From the NCBI RefSeq assembly GCF_017982655.1, contig NZ_JABXYX010000001.1, forward strand, positions 1 through 64,000: a stretch of 64,000 bases of DNA, given 5' to 3'. How positions within the stretch are numbered: the first letter of the stretch is position 1; every line of letters starts with the position of its first letter. Both the position numbers and the translations under genes were made by a program. Of the stretch, positions 16,701 to 24,608 are shown piece after piece. The notes beneath the pieces are model-generated. The model ran no database searches and had not been told where the DNA came from. It saw only the letters and a program-made list of their open reading frames with translations. The DNA is from Brasilonema sp. CT11 (GTDB taxonomy: Bacteria > Cyanobacteriota > Cyanobacteriia > Cyanobacteriales > Nostocaceae).

Positions 16701-16774
16701 TAGTCTTCACAGCTGATGCACCCACTACCACGCCTCGCAGTTCTTGGCAAACACCAGCTAAGTGCCGTACTTAA
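13736..16774 (+). CDS. Filamentous hemagglutinin-type exoprotein (TpsA), first tandem copy
   Basis: A 1012-residue secreted protein. It has a signal peptide (about residues 1-30, ending CALAQ), then a two-partner secretion/haemagglutination domain (about 33-165; TGGTQAGSNLFHSFREFSV, RVTGSEISNINGLI, FLINPNGIIFGQNARLD). A long parallel beta-helix follows. Residues 354-743 are six 65-residue tandem repeats built on GAGKGGSLRVDAQDVQLIG and GDAGDLTIRTNTLLVRDGAQ. The C-terminus carries a conserved module (CNSPNYAKSSF, GRGGLPPNPKDIL, VEATGWIFNAKGEVVF) with one Cys near each end. Export presumably uses the TpsB encoded at 22818-24608, the only one nearby. GAGGAG precedes the ATG. It is likely a surface adhesin or sheath protein; the exact role is unknown. 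Confidence 0.88.
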   Translation: MSGMSIRWGALLGITLGGISALSANCALAQIIPDGTLPNNSNVTQSGNTSVITGGTQAGSNLFHSFREFSVRGGDTAFFNNALGIQNIISRVTGSEISNINGLIKANGTANLFLINPNGIIFGQNARLDIGGSFVATTASALAFGNQGFFSATNPNTPQLLTINPSAFLFNQIRAASIQNNSIADSGLNPSSEFTATGLRVPDGKSLLLVGGDINMDGGGLFAFGGRVELGGLAGAGTVGLNADGNNLSLSFPNSVERSDVFLSNGAVVNVRAGNGGSIAVNTRNLAMTAESFLYAGIESGLGSNNSKAGNISVNATGAIKLNNGSQIANNVRAKANGQGGDVNISASTLQISGGAQVSASTSGAGKGGNLRVDAQDVQLIGRSADGRFASALAAFAQPNSTGDAGDLIIKTNTLLVRNGAQVGAGTFGAGKGGSLRVDAQDVQLIGTGADGQSASGLFASADQNSTGDAGDLIIKTNTLLARDGAQMSASTYGSGKGGSLRVDAQDVQLIGTGANSRFASALGASAQPNSTGNAGDLAIRTNTLLVRDGAQVGAGTSGAGKGGSLRVDAQDVQLIGRSADGRSASSLFVSADQNLVGDAGDLTIRTNTLLVRDGAQVGAGTFGAGKGGSLRVDAQDVQLIGTGADGEFPTGLFASAQPNSTGDAGDLTIRTNTLLVRDGAQVNASTLGAGKGGNLSVDAQDVQLIGRSVDNRFGSGLYTSATRNSTGDAGDLTVRTNTLLVQDGAAVTVQSLGTGRAGNMTVNARSIRLNNNALLTANTQSAKVDPNREQATININSQYLIMSRNSNIFTNATGENVIGGNINIDTDFLIGFENSDISANSANFRGGNVRINATGIFGTQFRDAATPNSDITATGGSPELSGTVQINTPDIDLNSDLVNLPSVPVDTKLAQGCNSPNYAKSSFIYTGRGGLPPNPKDILTPDAVQVDWVSLNPNIDKGKSPSVSTPTNPTPEPIVEATGWIFNAKGEVVFTADAPTTTPRSSWQTPAKCRT
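14795..15964 (+). repeat. Six tandem 195-bp repeats inside the first TpsA gene
   Basis: Units of exactly 65 codons begin at 14795, 14990, 15185, 15380, 15575 and 15770. The ends of each unit are nearly identical at DNA level, while a central window of about 20 codons (after the QLIG motif) varies between units. Exact phase and high identity point to recent expansion or gene conversion. Confidence 0.85.
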
Positions 16775-16787
16775 ATTTTCATTTCAT

Positions 16788-16885
16788 GAAGTTTTGTTAA
16801 GAAATAGGAGTTTTTGCATAAAACTCGTGTCTCAGAAACCGAGAAGCAGACAGAGGTACTTTGAGTGCCACTAAATGTGGTTTAA
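16788..16885 (+). promoter_or_regulatory. Conserved leader element, copy 3 (upstream of the second tandem TpsA)
   Basis: It contains GAAGTTTTGTTAAGAAATAG, GAGTTTTTGCATAAAACTCG, CTCAGAAACCGAGAAGCAGA, CAGAGGT and GTGCCACTAAATGTGGTTTA. It begins 13 bp after the stop codon of the previous gene. The second tandem TpsA therefore probably has its own promoter or leader. Confidence 0.6.
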
Positions 16886-16956
16886 TTTGTAGTAGTGCCG
16901 CATAACCATATAACGATTGTTATGCAACGCCAAACGCTTTCCGGGGAGGGGGTGCA

Positions 16957-19812
16957 ATGTCTGGAATGATTACTCGTTGGGGTTGGTTCTTAGGTATTGC
17001 GATAAGTGGTGCGTACACTTTCTGGGCAAATTGTGTTCATGCCCAAATCACTCCAGATGGCACTCTACCTAATAACTCCAGCATCACACAAGAAGGTAAT
17101 ACCAGCATTATCACTGGAGGAACCCAAGCCGGAAGCAACTTGTTTCACAGTTTCAAGGAGTTCTCCGTTCAAACTGGCGGAACTGCTTTCTTTAATAATG
17201 CTGTGGATATTCAGAATATCATCAGTCGGGTAACGGGTGGCGAAGTATCAAATATTAATGGGTTAATCCGCGCTAACGGCACAGCTAACCTGTTTCTGAT
17301 TAATCCCAATGGGATTATTTTTGGTCCTAATGCCAGTTTAAATATTGGAGGTTCGTTTATTGGTAGTACTGCCAGCAGTATAAATTTTGCCGATGGTACT
17401 AAATTCAGTGCCACTCCATCACTAGATAAACCTCTGTTGACGATAACCGCACCTCTTGGACTCGGTCTGGGCACAAATCCAGGGGAAATTAAGGTACAAG
17501 GACCTGGGCACGAATTTGCATATGATTCGGCTATTATCAAGTATAGTTTTGATAAAGACCCAGGAACACCCCGTCCTCGTCTTAACAGTAGCGTTCCGGG
17601 ATTGGAGGTAGAGTCGGGGAAAACCTTAGCTCTGGTAGGCGGTAAAGTATCTGTTGAAGGTGGTGTTCTCAAGTCACCTGCAGGACGGATTGAAATCGGC
17701 AGTGTTGGCAGCAATGGGGCTGTGAGTCTCGTCTCGGTACCAGAAGGTTGGAAGCTGGCTTATGAAGGCGTGACCAGTTTTGCAGACATCCAGTTCTCTG
17801 GTAAATCGTTCGTGAGTACTACAGGAGTGGGCGGTGGTGACATTGCGATCGCCGGTAAAAACATCAATTTCACCGAACAGTCCATTCTACGAGCTGATAC
17901 GCTTGGCGACAGAAATGGTGGAGAAATCAGCTTTGTCGGCAAAGAGATAGTTATCAATCAGTCCGACATCAGCTCTAATAGTTTCAGTTCGGGGAATACC
18001 GGACAAATAAAGCTGGTTGCTAACAACTCTATCAAGCTTGAGAATAAGGCTGGTGTGGGTACTCGCGTACAAGAAGCGGCAAAAGCTGGAGACATTACCT
18101 TACAAGCTGATTCTATTTTTATCGGTAACAACAGTGGGCTAAGCAGTAATACTGATGGTGCAGGTAACGCCGGACGGATGGAAATTAAAGCTAATTCTTT
18201 AGTGATTGAAGACCAAAATGATGTGATAAATGGTTTGAGGAACGGTACGGGGAAAGATAGCACAGGTAACGGCGGAGAAGTCAACATTAATGTCGCAGGT
18301 CCTATGGTGCTACGGGGTCCAAAAACAAGTATAGATACTTACTCTTTTGGTCAGGGTGACGCTGGAAAAATCGACATGAGCGCAGATTCTTTGCGGATTG
18401 AACGCGGAGGGACGATCATTAGTCGTACACAGGAAAATAGTACAGGTAAAGCCGGAGAAATCAACATTAATGTCGCAGGTTCTATGGTGGCAAATCAAGC
18501 AGGTATACTGACCCAAATCCTCAGGGGTAACGCTACAAAAATCAATATTACTGCAAATTCCTTGCTGATAGAAGATTCGGCAGTCAAAAGTCGTGCATTG
18601 ATCACAGGTAAAGCCGGAGAAATCAACTTTAATATCGCAGGTTCATTAGTACTCATAGGTACAGGTATAGAGACTACCTACTATGGCAAGGGTGACGCTG
18701 GAAAAATCAGCATTACTGCAAATTCTTTACGGATTGAAAATGCGGAGGTCTTAAATCCAACGAATAAGACGGATATTAGCACAGGTACAGGTAACGCTGG
18801 AGAAATTAACATTAATGTTGCAGGTTCTATGGAAGTAAAAGACAACACAGCAGTTATAAGTACCGACACCTTGGACACGGGTAATGCTGGACAAATTACT
18901 GTGAGTGCTGAATCTTTGAAAATTAATCGCGGTGGAATTGTTGCAACAACCTCAGGTAGTGGCAATGCAGGAAACTTGAGTGTGCGAACAAAAACTCTGG
19001 TTATTGATAATCAAGGGAGATTGGGAGTTGAAAGTACTGGTGATGGCAATGCTGGTATTTTGAATATTGTGGCAGATACCATTCAACTTGATAATCAAAG
19101 TCAGATTAATGCAACCTCCACAACGGGTAAGGGTGGAGATGTTCGGCTACAGATAGGAAACTTACTTTTGTTGCGTGGTGGAAGTTCCATCTCCACCACT
19201 GCAGGTAATGACAACAAAGGTGGTGATGGTGGTAACATCACCATCAATGCTCCCAATGGCTTCATTGTTGCCGTTCCAAAGGAAGATAGCGACATCACCG
19301 CCAATGCTTACACAGGTTCTGGTGGCAGAGTAAACATTAAAGCCTTTGGCATCTATGGCATTCAACCTCGTCAAAATACAACTTCCCTGAGTGACATCAC
19401 TGCCAGTTCAGAATTTGGCGTGGATGGTACTATACAACTCAATACACCCGAAATCGAGCTAGATAGCGGTTTGGTTAACTTACCAACAGTACCAGTTGAC
19501 ACCGAAGTCGCTCAAGGTTGCAACTCTCCCAACTACGCGAAAAGCAGTTTCATCATCACTGGGCGCGGCGGCTTACCACCGAACCCCAAAGATATTCTTA
19601 CACCTGACGCTGTGCAAGTAGATTGGGTGAGTCTCAACCCAAACACTGACAACCGCAAGAGTTCATCTGTTTCCACAGCAACAAAGCCCACGCCAGAACC
19701 CATCGTTGAAGCGACTGGATGGGTGTTCAACGCCAAAGGCGAGGTAGTCTTCACAGCTGATGCACCCACCACCACACCTCACAGTTCTTGGCAAACACCC
19801 ACTGGCTGCTGA
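16957..19812 (+). CDS. Filamentous hemagglutinin-type exoprotein (TpsA), second tandem copy
   Basis: A 951-residue paralogue of the preceding gene. It has a signal peptide (MSGMITRWGWFLGIAISG, ending CVHAQ) and a haemagglutination/TPS domain (about 33-170; FLINPNGIIFGPNASLN). A beta-helix with looser repeats follows (GNAGEININVAGSM, DAGKISITANSLRIE). The C-terminal module is shared with both other exoproteins (APNGFIVAVPKEDSDITANA, CNSPNYAKSSF, GLPPNPKDILTPDA). Unlike the first copy it lacks the perfect 65-residue repeats, so the passenger differs while the ends are conserved. GGGGAGGGGG precedes the ATG. Its stop is only 35 bp from the minus-strand DUF4351 remnant, so transcription converges here. 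Confidence 0.88.
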   Translation: MSGMITRWGWFLGIAISGAYTFWANCVHAQITPDGTLPNNSSITQEGNTSIITGGTQAGSNLFHSFKEFSVQTGGTAFFNNAVDIQNIISRVTGGEVSNINGLIRANGTANLFLINPNGIIFGPNASLNIGGSFIGSTASSINFADGTKFSATPSLDKPLLTITAPLGLGLGTNPGEIKVQGPGHEFAYDSAIIKYSFDKDPGTPRPRLNSSVPGLEVESGKTLALVGGKVSVEGGVLKSPAGRIEIGSVGSNGAVSLVSVPEGWKLAYEGVTSFADIQFSGKSFVSTTGVGGGDIAIAGKNINFTEQSILRADTLGDRNGGEISFVGKEIVINQSDISSNSFSSGNTGQIKLVANNSIKLENKAGVGTRVQEAAKAGDITLQADSIFIGNNSGLSSNTDGAGNAGRMEIKANSLVIEDQNDVINGLRNGTGKDSTGNGGEVNINVAGPMVLRGPKTSIDTYSFGQGDAGKIDMSADSLRIERGGTIISRTQENSTGKAGEININVAGSMVANQAGILTQILRGNATKINITANSLLIEDSAVKSRALITGKAGEINFNIAGSLVLIGTGIETTYYGKGDAGKISITANSLRIENAEVLNPTNKTDISTGTGNAGEININVAGSMEVKDNTAVISTDTLDTGNAGQITVSAESLKINRGGIVATTSGSGNAGNLSVRTKTLVIDNQGRLGVESTGDGNAGILNIVADTIQLDNQSQINATSTTGKGGDVRLQIGNLLLLRGGSSISTTAGNDNKGGDGGNITINAPNGFIVAVPKEDSDITANAYTGSGGRVNIKAFGIYGIQPRQNTTSLSDITASSEFGVDGTIQLNTPEIELDSGLVNLPTVPVDTEVAQGCNSPNYAKSSFIITGRGGLPPNPKDILTPDAVQVDWVSLNPNTDNRKSSSVSTATKPTPEPIVEATGWVFNAKGEVVFTADAPTTTPHSSWQTPTGC

Positions 19813-19847
19813 AGATCTAAATCAAATCCTTAATATTACTGGTTCTT

Positions 19848-20156
19848 TTATCCTTCTTGTTGCGTTAACCAGGCTTCTAAATCAGTTAGGGCTGAAAAAT
19901 CTAACAACGCCTCTCCTAACGCCTCCAATTGCTCAATGGATAATTCTCGAACTCGCTCAATTAATGATGAATCAATCTCACCAAAACGGCGATTTAGTTG
20001 ACGTATAATTAGACGTTGTTCTCCTTGTTTATTTCCTTCCTGTATTGCTTGTTCTCTGTCTTGCTGATAAAGTGATGCTAATCTCATAACTAATTCCCTA
20101 TCATCTTCTTCAGGATTTTGAGCTACTAATAGGTTTTTCTGCAAGTTGTACAACAA
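19848..20156 (-). pseudogene. C-terminal remnant of an Rpn/PD-(D/E)XK transposase-like protein (DUF4351)
   Basis: The 102-residue frame contains RLIIRQLNRRFGEIDSSLIE, then RVRELSIEQLEALGEALLDF and LTDLEAWL, which is the DUF4351 tail of the recombination-promoting nuclease/putative transposase family. Full proteins are about 280-330 residues with an N-terminal PD-(D/E)XK nuclease domain, absent here: the frame starts near the CHAT gene end at 20176. It is therefore a truncated remnant, probably non-functional as a nuclease. A short stand-alone protein cannot be excluded. Confidence 0.7.
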
Positions 20157-20175
20157 TCAATTACAAATTGTTTCG

Positions 20176-22818
20176 TCATAACCAATTCCCCAACAGCACA
20201 TAAGGTGCCCAGTAATAAGGACTATTCTCCTTCTTAAAAACCGCAAGTTGAGCACGCTGAAGTGCTTCAGCTTTACTCACCCCAATCTTCAACTGTCGGT
20301 AAAACTCGCTCATCAAATCTGCAGTAGACTGGTCATCTACTGACCATAAAGAAGCTAGTGTACTGCGTGCACCTGCTCGCACAGCCACTCCCGCTAATCC
20401 CAATGCTGCACGTTTGTCTCCTGCTGCTGTTTTGCAAGCACTCAGGACGAGTAACTCGATGTTGTTACTTGACCTACTAGATTCACTGACTCGCAGTAAG
20501 CTATCAAATTCCTTTACCTTAAGTAGTTTATCCCAAGCAAGAATAAAAGTTTTTTCTGGATCAGAACTGAACTCACCATGAGTTGCCAAATGAACTATTG
20601 AGAAAGGATTTGATTGCAGTCCCTTTTGCAAGTTATTTTCAGTAAACTTCTGATTCAATAGTTCTTCACTCCTGGGAACCTCAGACTTGATTTCTTCTAA
20701 CTCCCGTGGCACATTTTGCAATGCAGGAAACCCAAAGCGTTGTTCGCCAACTCCAGCAGTTAAAGCATTTAACCGTACCTTTTGCAACCGTTTGGGTTCA
20801 AAAAGTTGCAAACCAGGGGTAAGAGCGATCGCATATTTTTCTACCAAATATTTCTGCTGCTGTTTATCATAAAGAACCCCCATCGGGATATTCTGCAACG
20901 AACTATCTAGTACAAACACTAAGGTTTTCATCCCATTCTTGGTTAACTCTGCTTCCATCGGTCGGATTAACCAATCATATATTTCCTGAGACTGCTCTTG
21001 AACCTGAACAGTTTGTTCGACTTGGAATAAGTCTTTCCGCACCGAAGCGACAGTCCTTTCTACTTTCTCCTGAGTTATAGCCGTTGTATATTTGCGAAGT
21101 TCCTTTTGTCCAGGCAACGTGAGAATAACTTCAATGCGGTCTGGTAAAATAATTGGATATATAATGGCTGCTTTTTTGTCCTGCCCAAGCGCAGTGTCAA
21201 TCGTTACCCTAGGCTCCACGCAAGGTGAGCGGAAGAAGTTGTTCAGTTCCGCCAACTGCAAGGATTCAATCACATTCCGGGCTTGCGTAAGATTGTATTG
21301 CGTAGTTTCAGAGTTTCTCTGATTCTGCAACTGCAAATCAACCAACCCCCGATAGACAGGTTCCACACTTTCCCGGAAAGAAAACTGAATTTCCGGATTC
21401 ATGGCGACTAAATCCCGACGCAGAGACTCAAGGGTTTTGAATGCTGAATCGTATGCTGCAGTCGCTCCTTTTATATCTCCCTTAGCTTTGAGCAAACGTC
21501 CCAACTGCCATTGCCATTGATAAGCAATGTCGGGCGGTTCAAGAGTTTGGGCTATCAGCAGTGCTTGCTTAGTAAGGTTTTGTGCCTCAGAGAATTGCCC
21601 TGTTTTTTCGTACAACCCGCCAAGAGTGCCGAGTGCATAAGATTCTGCTCGCGGATCTTTTAAGTTTCGTGCCTGCTCAACAGCACCGGACAACATCTGA
21701 GCAATATCCAACCATGAAGAATTATCTGCATTGGTTTTCTGTCTTAATTGTGTTATGCTCTGAGCATAGTTAATCTGGGCATATACTGTCGTTCGGCTGG
21801 CGGGCAACTTGCTCACTTGAGGTTGAATTTGGTTAGCCAAAGCCAAAGCCGCAGAAAATTGCTGATTTTCCAGAAGTAAACTAAGTTGATTGAGCTGTGC
21901 TTGGATGCGCGTGGTGGGTTGTGCGACAAGGGCAGCTTGTTGGTAGTATTTTAATGCAGCTTGAGTTTCTTTTTCGGTTTGGGTTGTATTTCCTAGAGTG
22001 AGTTGAGTTTTCCCCTGCGCAAGAGCCGTGTTACCCAGACTGAGCAAAGTCTCACCAATAGCTGTTGATGATTGTACTCGCTGCGCCACTGCTAAACTTT
22101 CCTTCAAGACTTCCCTAGAGGTGTTTAAATCACCAACAACTCGCAGGATATTGCCGAGACTACGCAATCCTGTTGCTTTGAGTGGAGAGTCTGGAAGCTT
22201 TATGAGAGATTGCTGAACCTCAGTTAGAGTCTTGCTCGCCTGACGGTAAAGCCCCAAAGCTTGCATCGCTTGAGCTGTATTAATGCGGTTACGGGTTAAT
22301 GTCGCTGAATCGCCTATTTGCTTGTAAATTTTTGCGGCTTCTTGCCAAGTCGCGAGTGCAGCTTGAGTTTGTCCTCTTGCCAATTGTAACCGCCCTTGTA
22401 CATCTAGAGCTTGGGCGAAGATTACAGAAGCCTGTTTTGAGTTGTCGCCATTTTTTAAGAGATTCAAACTTTGGGCGATCGCACTTTCAGCTTGAGTCCA
22501 CTGTCCCAGTTGCTGATACACTAGGGAAAGATTGCTCAAGGTCATAGCTTGGTTGAGTTTATCACCACTGGCTTTAAAGGAAGTTGCTGCTTGTTCCAAA
22601 ACTTTAACTGCTTCCAAAAATCTTCCAGCCTCATACAGTGCTTTGCCTTGTTGGACAGAGTTTTCGCTTTGAGCCGTATGATTTTGTGCAGTATTGGTAG
22701 TATAATTAACAGCCAAAACTGCTGTTACCAACGGTGAAAGTACTAGGCAGAGAAACGCAGTCAGCAGTGCTAATCCAGCCTGAGTCAGCCACCTTTTACG
22801 TGAACCTCTGAAGAGCAT
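20176..22818 (-). CDS. TPR-CHAT protease-like secreted or periplasmic protein
   Basis: An 880-residue protein with an N-terminal signal (MLFRGSRKRWLTQAGLALL, then a hydrophobic run ending TAVLA). About ten TPR-like helical hairpins follow (about residues 50-470), then a C-terminal CHAT domain with His747 in LATHGEF and Cys795 in LSACKTAAGD. The ending GASTLASLWSVDD-type core and PYYWAPYVLLGNW are CHAT hallmarks. The start at 22818 is preferred because its ATG overlaps the TpsB stop as TGATG, indicating translational coupling, and the signal peptide begins there. An upstream in-frame ATG at 22863 would add 15 residues. It is the last gene of the TpsA-TpsB-CHAT operon, so it probably processes or releases the exported exoprotein; that role is inferred. 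Confidence 0.85.
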   Translation of the reverse strand: MLFRGSRKRWLTQAGLALLTAFLCLVLSPLVTAVLAVNYTTNTAQNHTAQSENSVQQGKALYEAGRFLEAVKVLEQAATSFKASGDKLNQAMTLSNLSLVYQQLGQWTQAESAIAQSLNLLKNGDNSKQASVIFAQALDVQGRLQLARGQTQAALATWQEAAKIYKQIGDSATLTRNRINTAQAMQALGLYRQASKTLTEVQQSLIKLPDSPLKATGLRSLGNILRVVGDLNTSREVLKESLAVAQRVQSSTAIGETLLSLGNTALAQGKTQLTLGNTTQTEKETQAALKYYQQAALVAQPTTRIQAQLNQLSLLLENQQFSAALALANQIQPQVSKLPASRTTVYAQINYAQSITQLRQKTNADNSSWLDIAQMLSGAVEQARNLKDPRAESYALGTLGGLYEKTGQFSEAQNLTKQALLIAQTLEPPDIAYQWQWQLGRLLKAKGDIKGATAAYDSAFKTLESLRRDLVAMNPEIQFSFRESVEPVYRGLVDLQLQNQRNSETTQYNLTQARNVIESLQLAELNNFFRSPCVEPRVTIDTALGQDKKAAIIYPIILPDRIEVILTLPGQKELRKYTTAITQEKVERTVASVRKDLFQVEQTVQVQEQSQEIYDWLIRPMEAELTKNGMKTLVFVLDSSLQNIPMGVLYDKQQQKYLVEKYAIALTPGLQLFEPKRLQKVRLNALTAGVGEQRFGFPALQNVPRELEEIKSEVPRSEELLNQKFTENNLQKGLQSNPFSIVHLATHGEFSSDPEKTFILAWDKLLKVKEFDSLLRVSESSRSSNNIELLVLSACKTAAGDKRAALGLAGVAVRAGARSTLASLWSVDDQSTADLMSEFYRQLKIGVSKAEALQRAQLAVFKKENSPYYWAPYVLLGNWL

Positions 22819-24608
22819 CAAGGATTGTATTGTATGGAAAAATACAGACCGTTTTCTTGCCATGTTCTTTCGCTTGATTCAACAGAGATTAAAGGAATAC
22901 CCCAGTCAAGACGAGCAGTAAAGCGATCGCCCTGTGACCAGCGTAAACCAAGACCGACGGATGCTAAAGTGTTAGGGTTTGGATTGTCTCTATTTGAACT
23001 GTTCCAACCAACACCGAAATCAACAAAAGGGATGATTTGTAAAACGCCATTTATCTCGCGTACCCGGAAAATTGGGACTTGGACTTCAGCAGAAGCAAAA
23101 GCGCCATTATCTGTAAGTAAGAAATCTTGACGGTAGCCGCGAACATTATCCAAACCGCCTAAGCCAATCTGCTCTAATGGTAGAAGTGCTCTTGATGCCA
23201 GTTGCATATCTGCACGCAGTAATAGTACAGTGTCAGGAGCCAAAAGACGTACCCATTGAGCTTGTCCTTGCCATGAGAAAAAGCGGCTATCAGGAGCTTT
23301 ACTATTAATTGTCGCATCTAATGCACCCAGTCCAATGTTAAATTGAGAGCGAGCGGCGATAACTTCACGGCTGTTGCGAGAAGTCCATTCTTGAAAAAAT
23401 CGTAATGCTGATACGCGAGTGCGTCCTTCCTCATCAGCCCCAGGCGAAAGTAAATTAGGGGGAACTCCCTCTTGTTGGAACAGCCGGGAAGAAATTTCAC
23501 TTTCTCGTCGAGAGGCGCTAAAGCCAAGAGCAAATTCTTGTGTAGGAGTTTGGATAACTGGCTGGCGGAATGTGAGTTCGTAGTAGCGGGAAGCTGATTG
23601 AATATCTAGTTTGTTGAAAGGACGTTCAATGATGTCGCTCGAAGTTGTACCGTAGTAAAAAGAGAGAGTGCCATTTTGGGGATTAAGGGGAAACGTGTAG
23701 CTACCATCAAAGGCGTTGCTGCCATCGGTGTTGGTGTATGCTAAACTCAGACCGTCTCCAAATCCGAGTAAATTAGCTTCGTTCACTTGTAATCGGCGGC
23801 GGAAGCTACCAACGCTAGGCGATCGCCTATTATCCAGAACAATTTGGCTACTAAAGGTTTTTGCTTCTTGTATCTGGATTTGTAGTATGGTTGTACCGGG
23901 ACGCGTTCCAGCGGTGAGTTCAGCAGACAGGTTTTGAATCAAAGGGTTTAGTTGCAGCAATTGCAAAGCTTCGAGCAAGCGTTCTCTATTGAGAGGTGGC
24001 GATGTTGCTCTCGCCAGTCGGCTGCGTACATAATTGCGTCTTAATCGCCTGGTACCTCTTACCTGGATGTCTTCTAATTTACCCTCGATTACCTGGATTT
24101 TGACAACACCGGACTCCATTGTTTGAGGTGGGAGATACGCTCCAGAAGTGATATAACCTTTTTTGATGTATAATTCTGTGATAGCGGTACGAGCCTGAAA
24201 CACTTCAGTCAATGAGATAGGTTTGTTAGTAAAGGGAGCAAGTACTTTAGCTAACTCTTCGGGACTGAATACGGTACTGCCAATAACTTCAAAACGTTTA
24301 ACAATGATAGTTTCAGGAAAGTTGCCAGGAATTGGTTCACTCTTGTTGGGAGTTGGACGAGACGGTGGAAGTAAGTCTTGTGCTGGAGGAAGTGGCTGTG
24401 GCGGTTTGGGTGAGGGAAATGGAGAAGGTGGAGGTGGTTGCACATCCTGCGGTGAAGGGAGTTGTTGGCTTTGAAAAGAATTGCCGTTTGGTAGTTGTGC
24501 CTCCAGCACAACTTGTGCTGACAGGCGTTTCGGAGTGAAGCTCAGCAATGCAACTATATTTATATATAAACAGTAGGTTGTAAGGTTGTCTGGAAATTTA
24601 CTTTTCAT
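22818..24608 (-). CDS. Two-partner secretion outer-membrane transporter (TpsB, ShlB/FhaC-like)
   Basis: A 596-residue outer-membrane protein with an N-terminal signal (about residues 1-32) and a proline-rich linker (about 45-85). POTRA domains follow (about 95-245; VKRFEVIGSTVFSPEELAKV, AITELYIKKGYITSGAYLPP, VKIQVIEGKLEDIQVRG). A C-terminal beta-barrel (about 250-596) includes the diagnostic loop-6 motif VRGYRQD and ends in a typical alternating strand (GLYFSIQYNP). It translocates TpsA proteins across the outer membrane by recognising their TPS domain. The gene overlaps the upstream TpsA by 11 bp (ATG within its last codons) and the downstream CHAT gene by one base. It is the only TpsB in the window for three TpsA genes. 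Confidence 0.93.
   Translation of the reverse strand: MKSKFPDNLTTYCLYINIVALLSFTPKRLSAQVVLEAQLPNGNSFQSQQLPSPQDVQPPPPSPFPSPKPPQPLPPAQDLLPPSRPTPNKSEPIPGNFPETIIVKRFEVIGSTVFSPEELAKVLAPFTNKPISLTEVFQARTAITELYIKKGYITSGAYLPPQTMESGVVKIQVIEGKLEDIQVRGTRRLRRNYVRSRLARATSPPLNRERLLEALQLLQLNPLIQNLSAELTAGTRPGTTILQIQIQEAKTFSSQIVLDNRRSPSVGSFRRRLQVNEANLLGFGDGLSLAYTNTDGSNAFDGSYTFPLNPQNGTLSFYYGTTSSDIIERPFNKLDIQSASRYYELTFRQPVIQTPTQEFALGFSASRRESEISSRLFQQEGVPPNLLSPGADEEGRTRVSALRFFQEWTSRNSREVIAARSQFNIGLGALDATINSKAPDSRFFSWQGQAQWVRLLAPDTVLLLRADMQLASRALLPLEQIGLGGLDNVRGYRQDFLLTDNGAFASAEVQVPIFRVREINGVLQIIPFVDFGVGWNSSNRDNPNPNTLASVGLGLRWSQGDRFTARLDWGIPLISVESSERTWQENGLYFSIQYNP

Noticed and set aside
19760-20008. 82-codon plus-strand ORF at the exoprotein end
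   Set aside because: Overlaps the exoprotein tail and is antisense to the clearly recognisable DUF4351 remnant.
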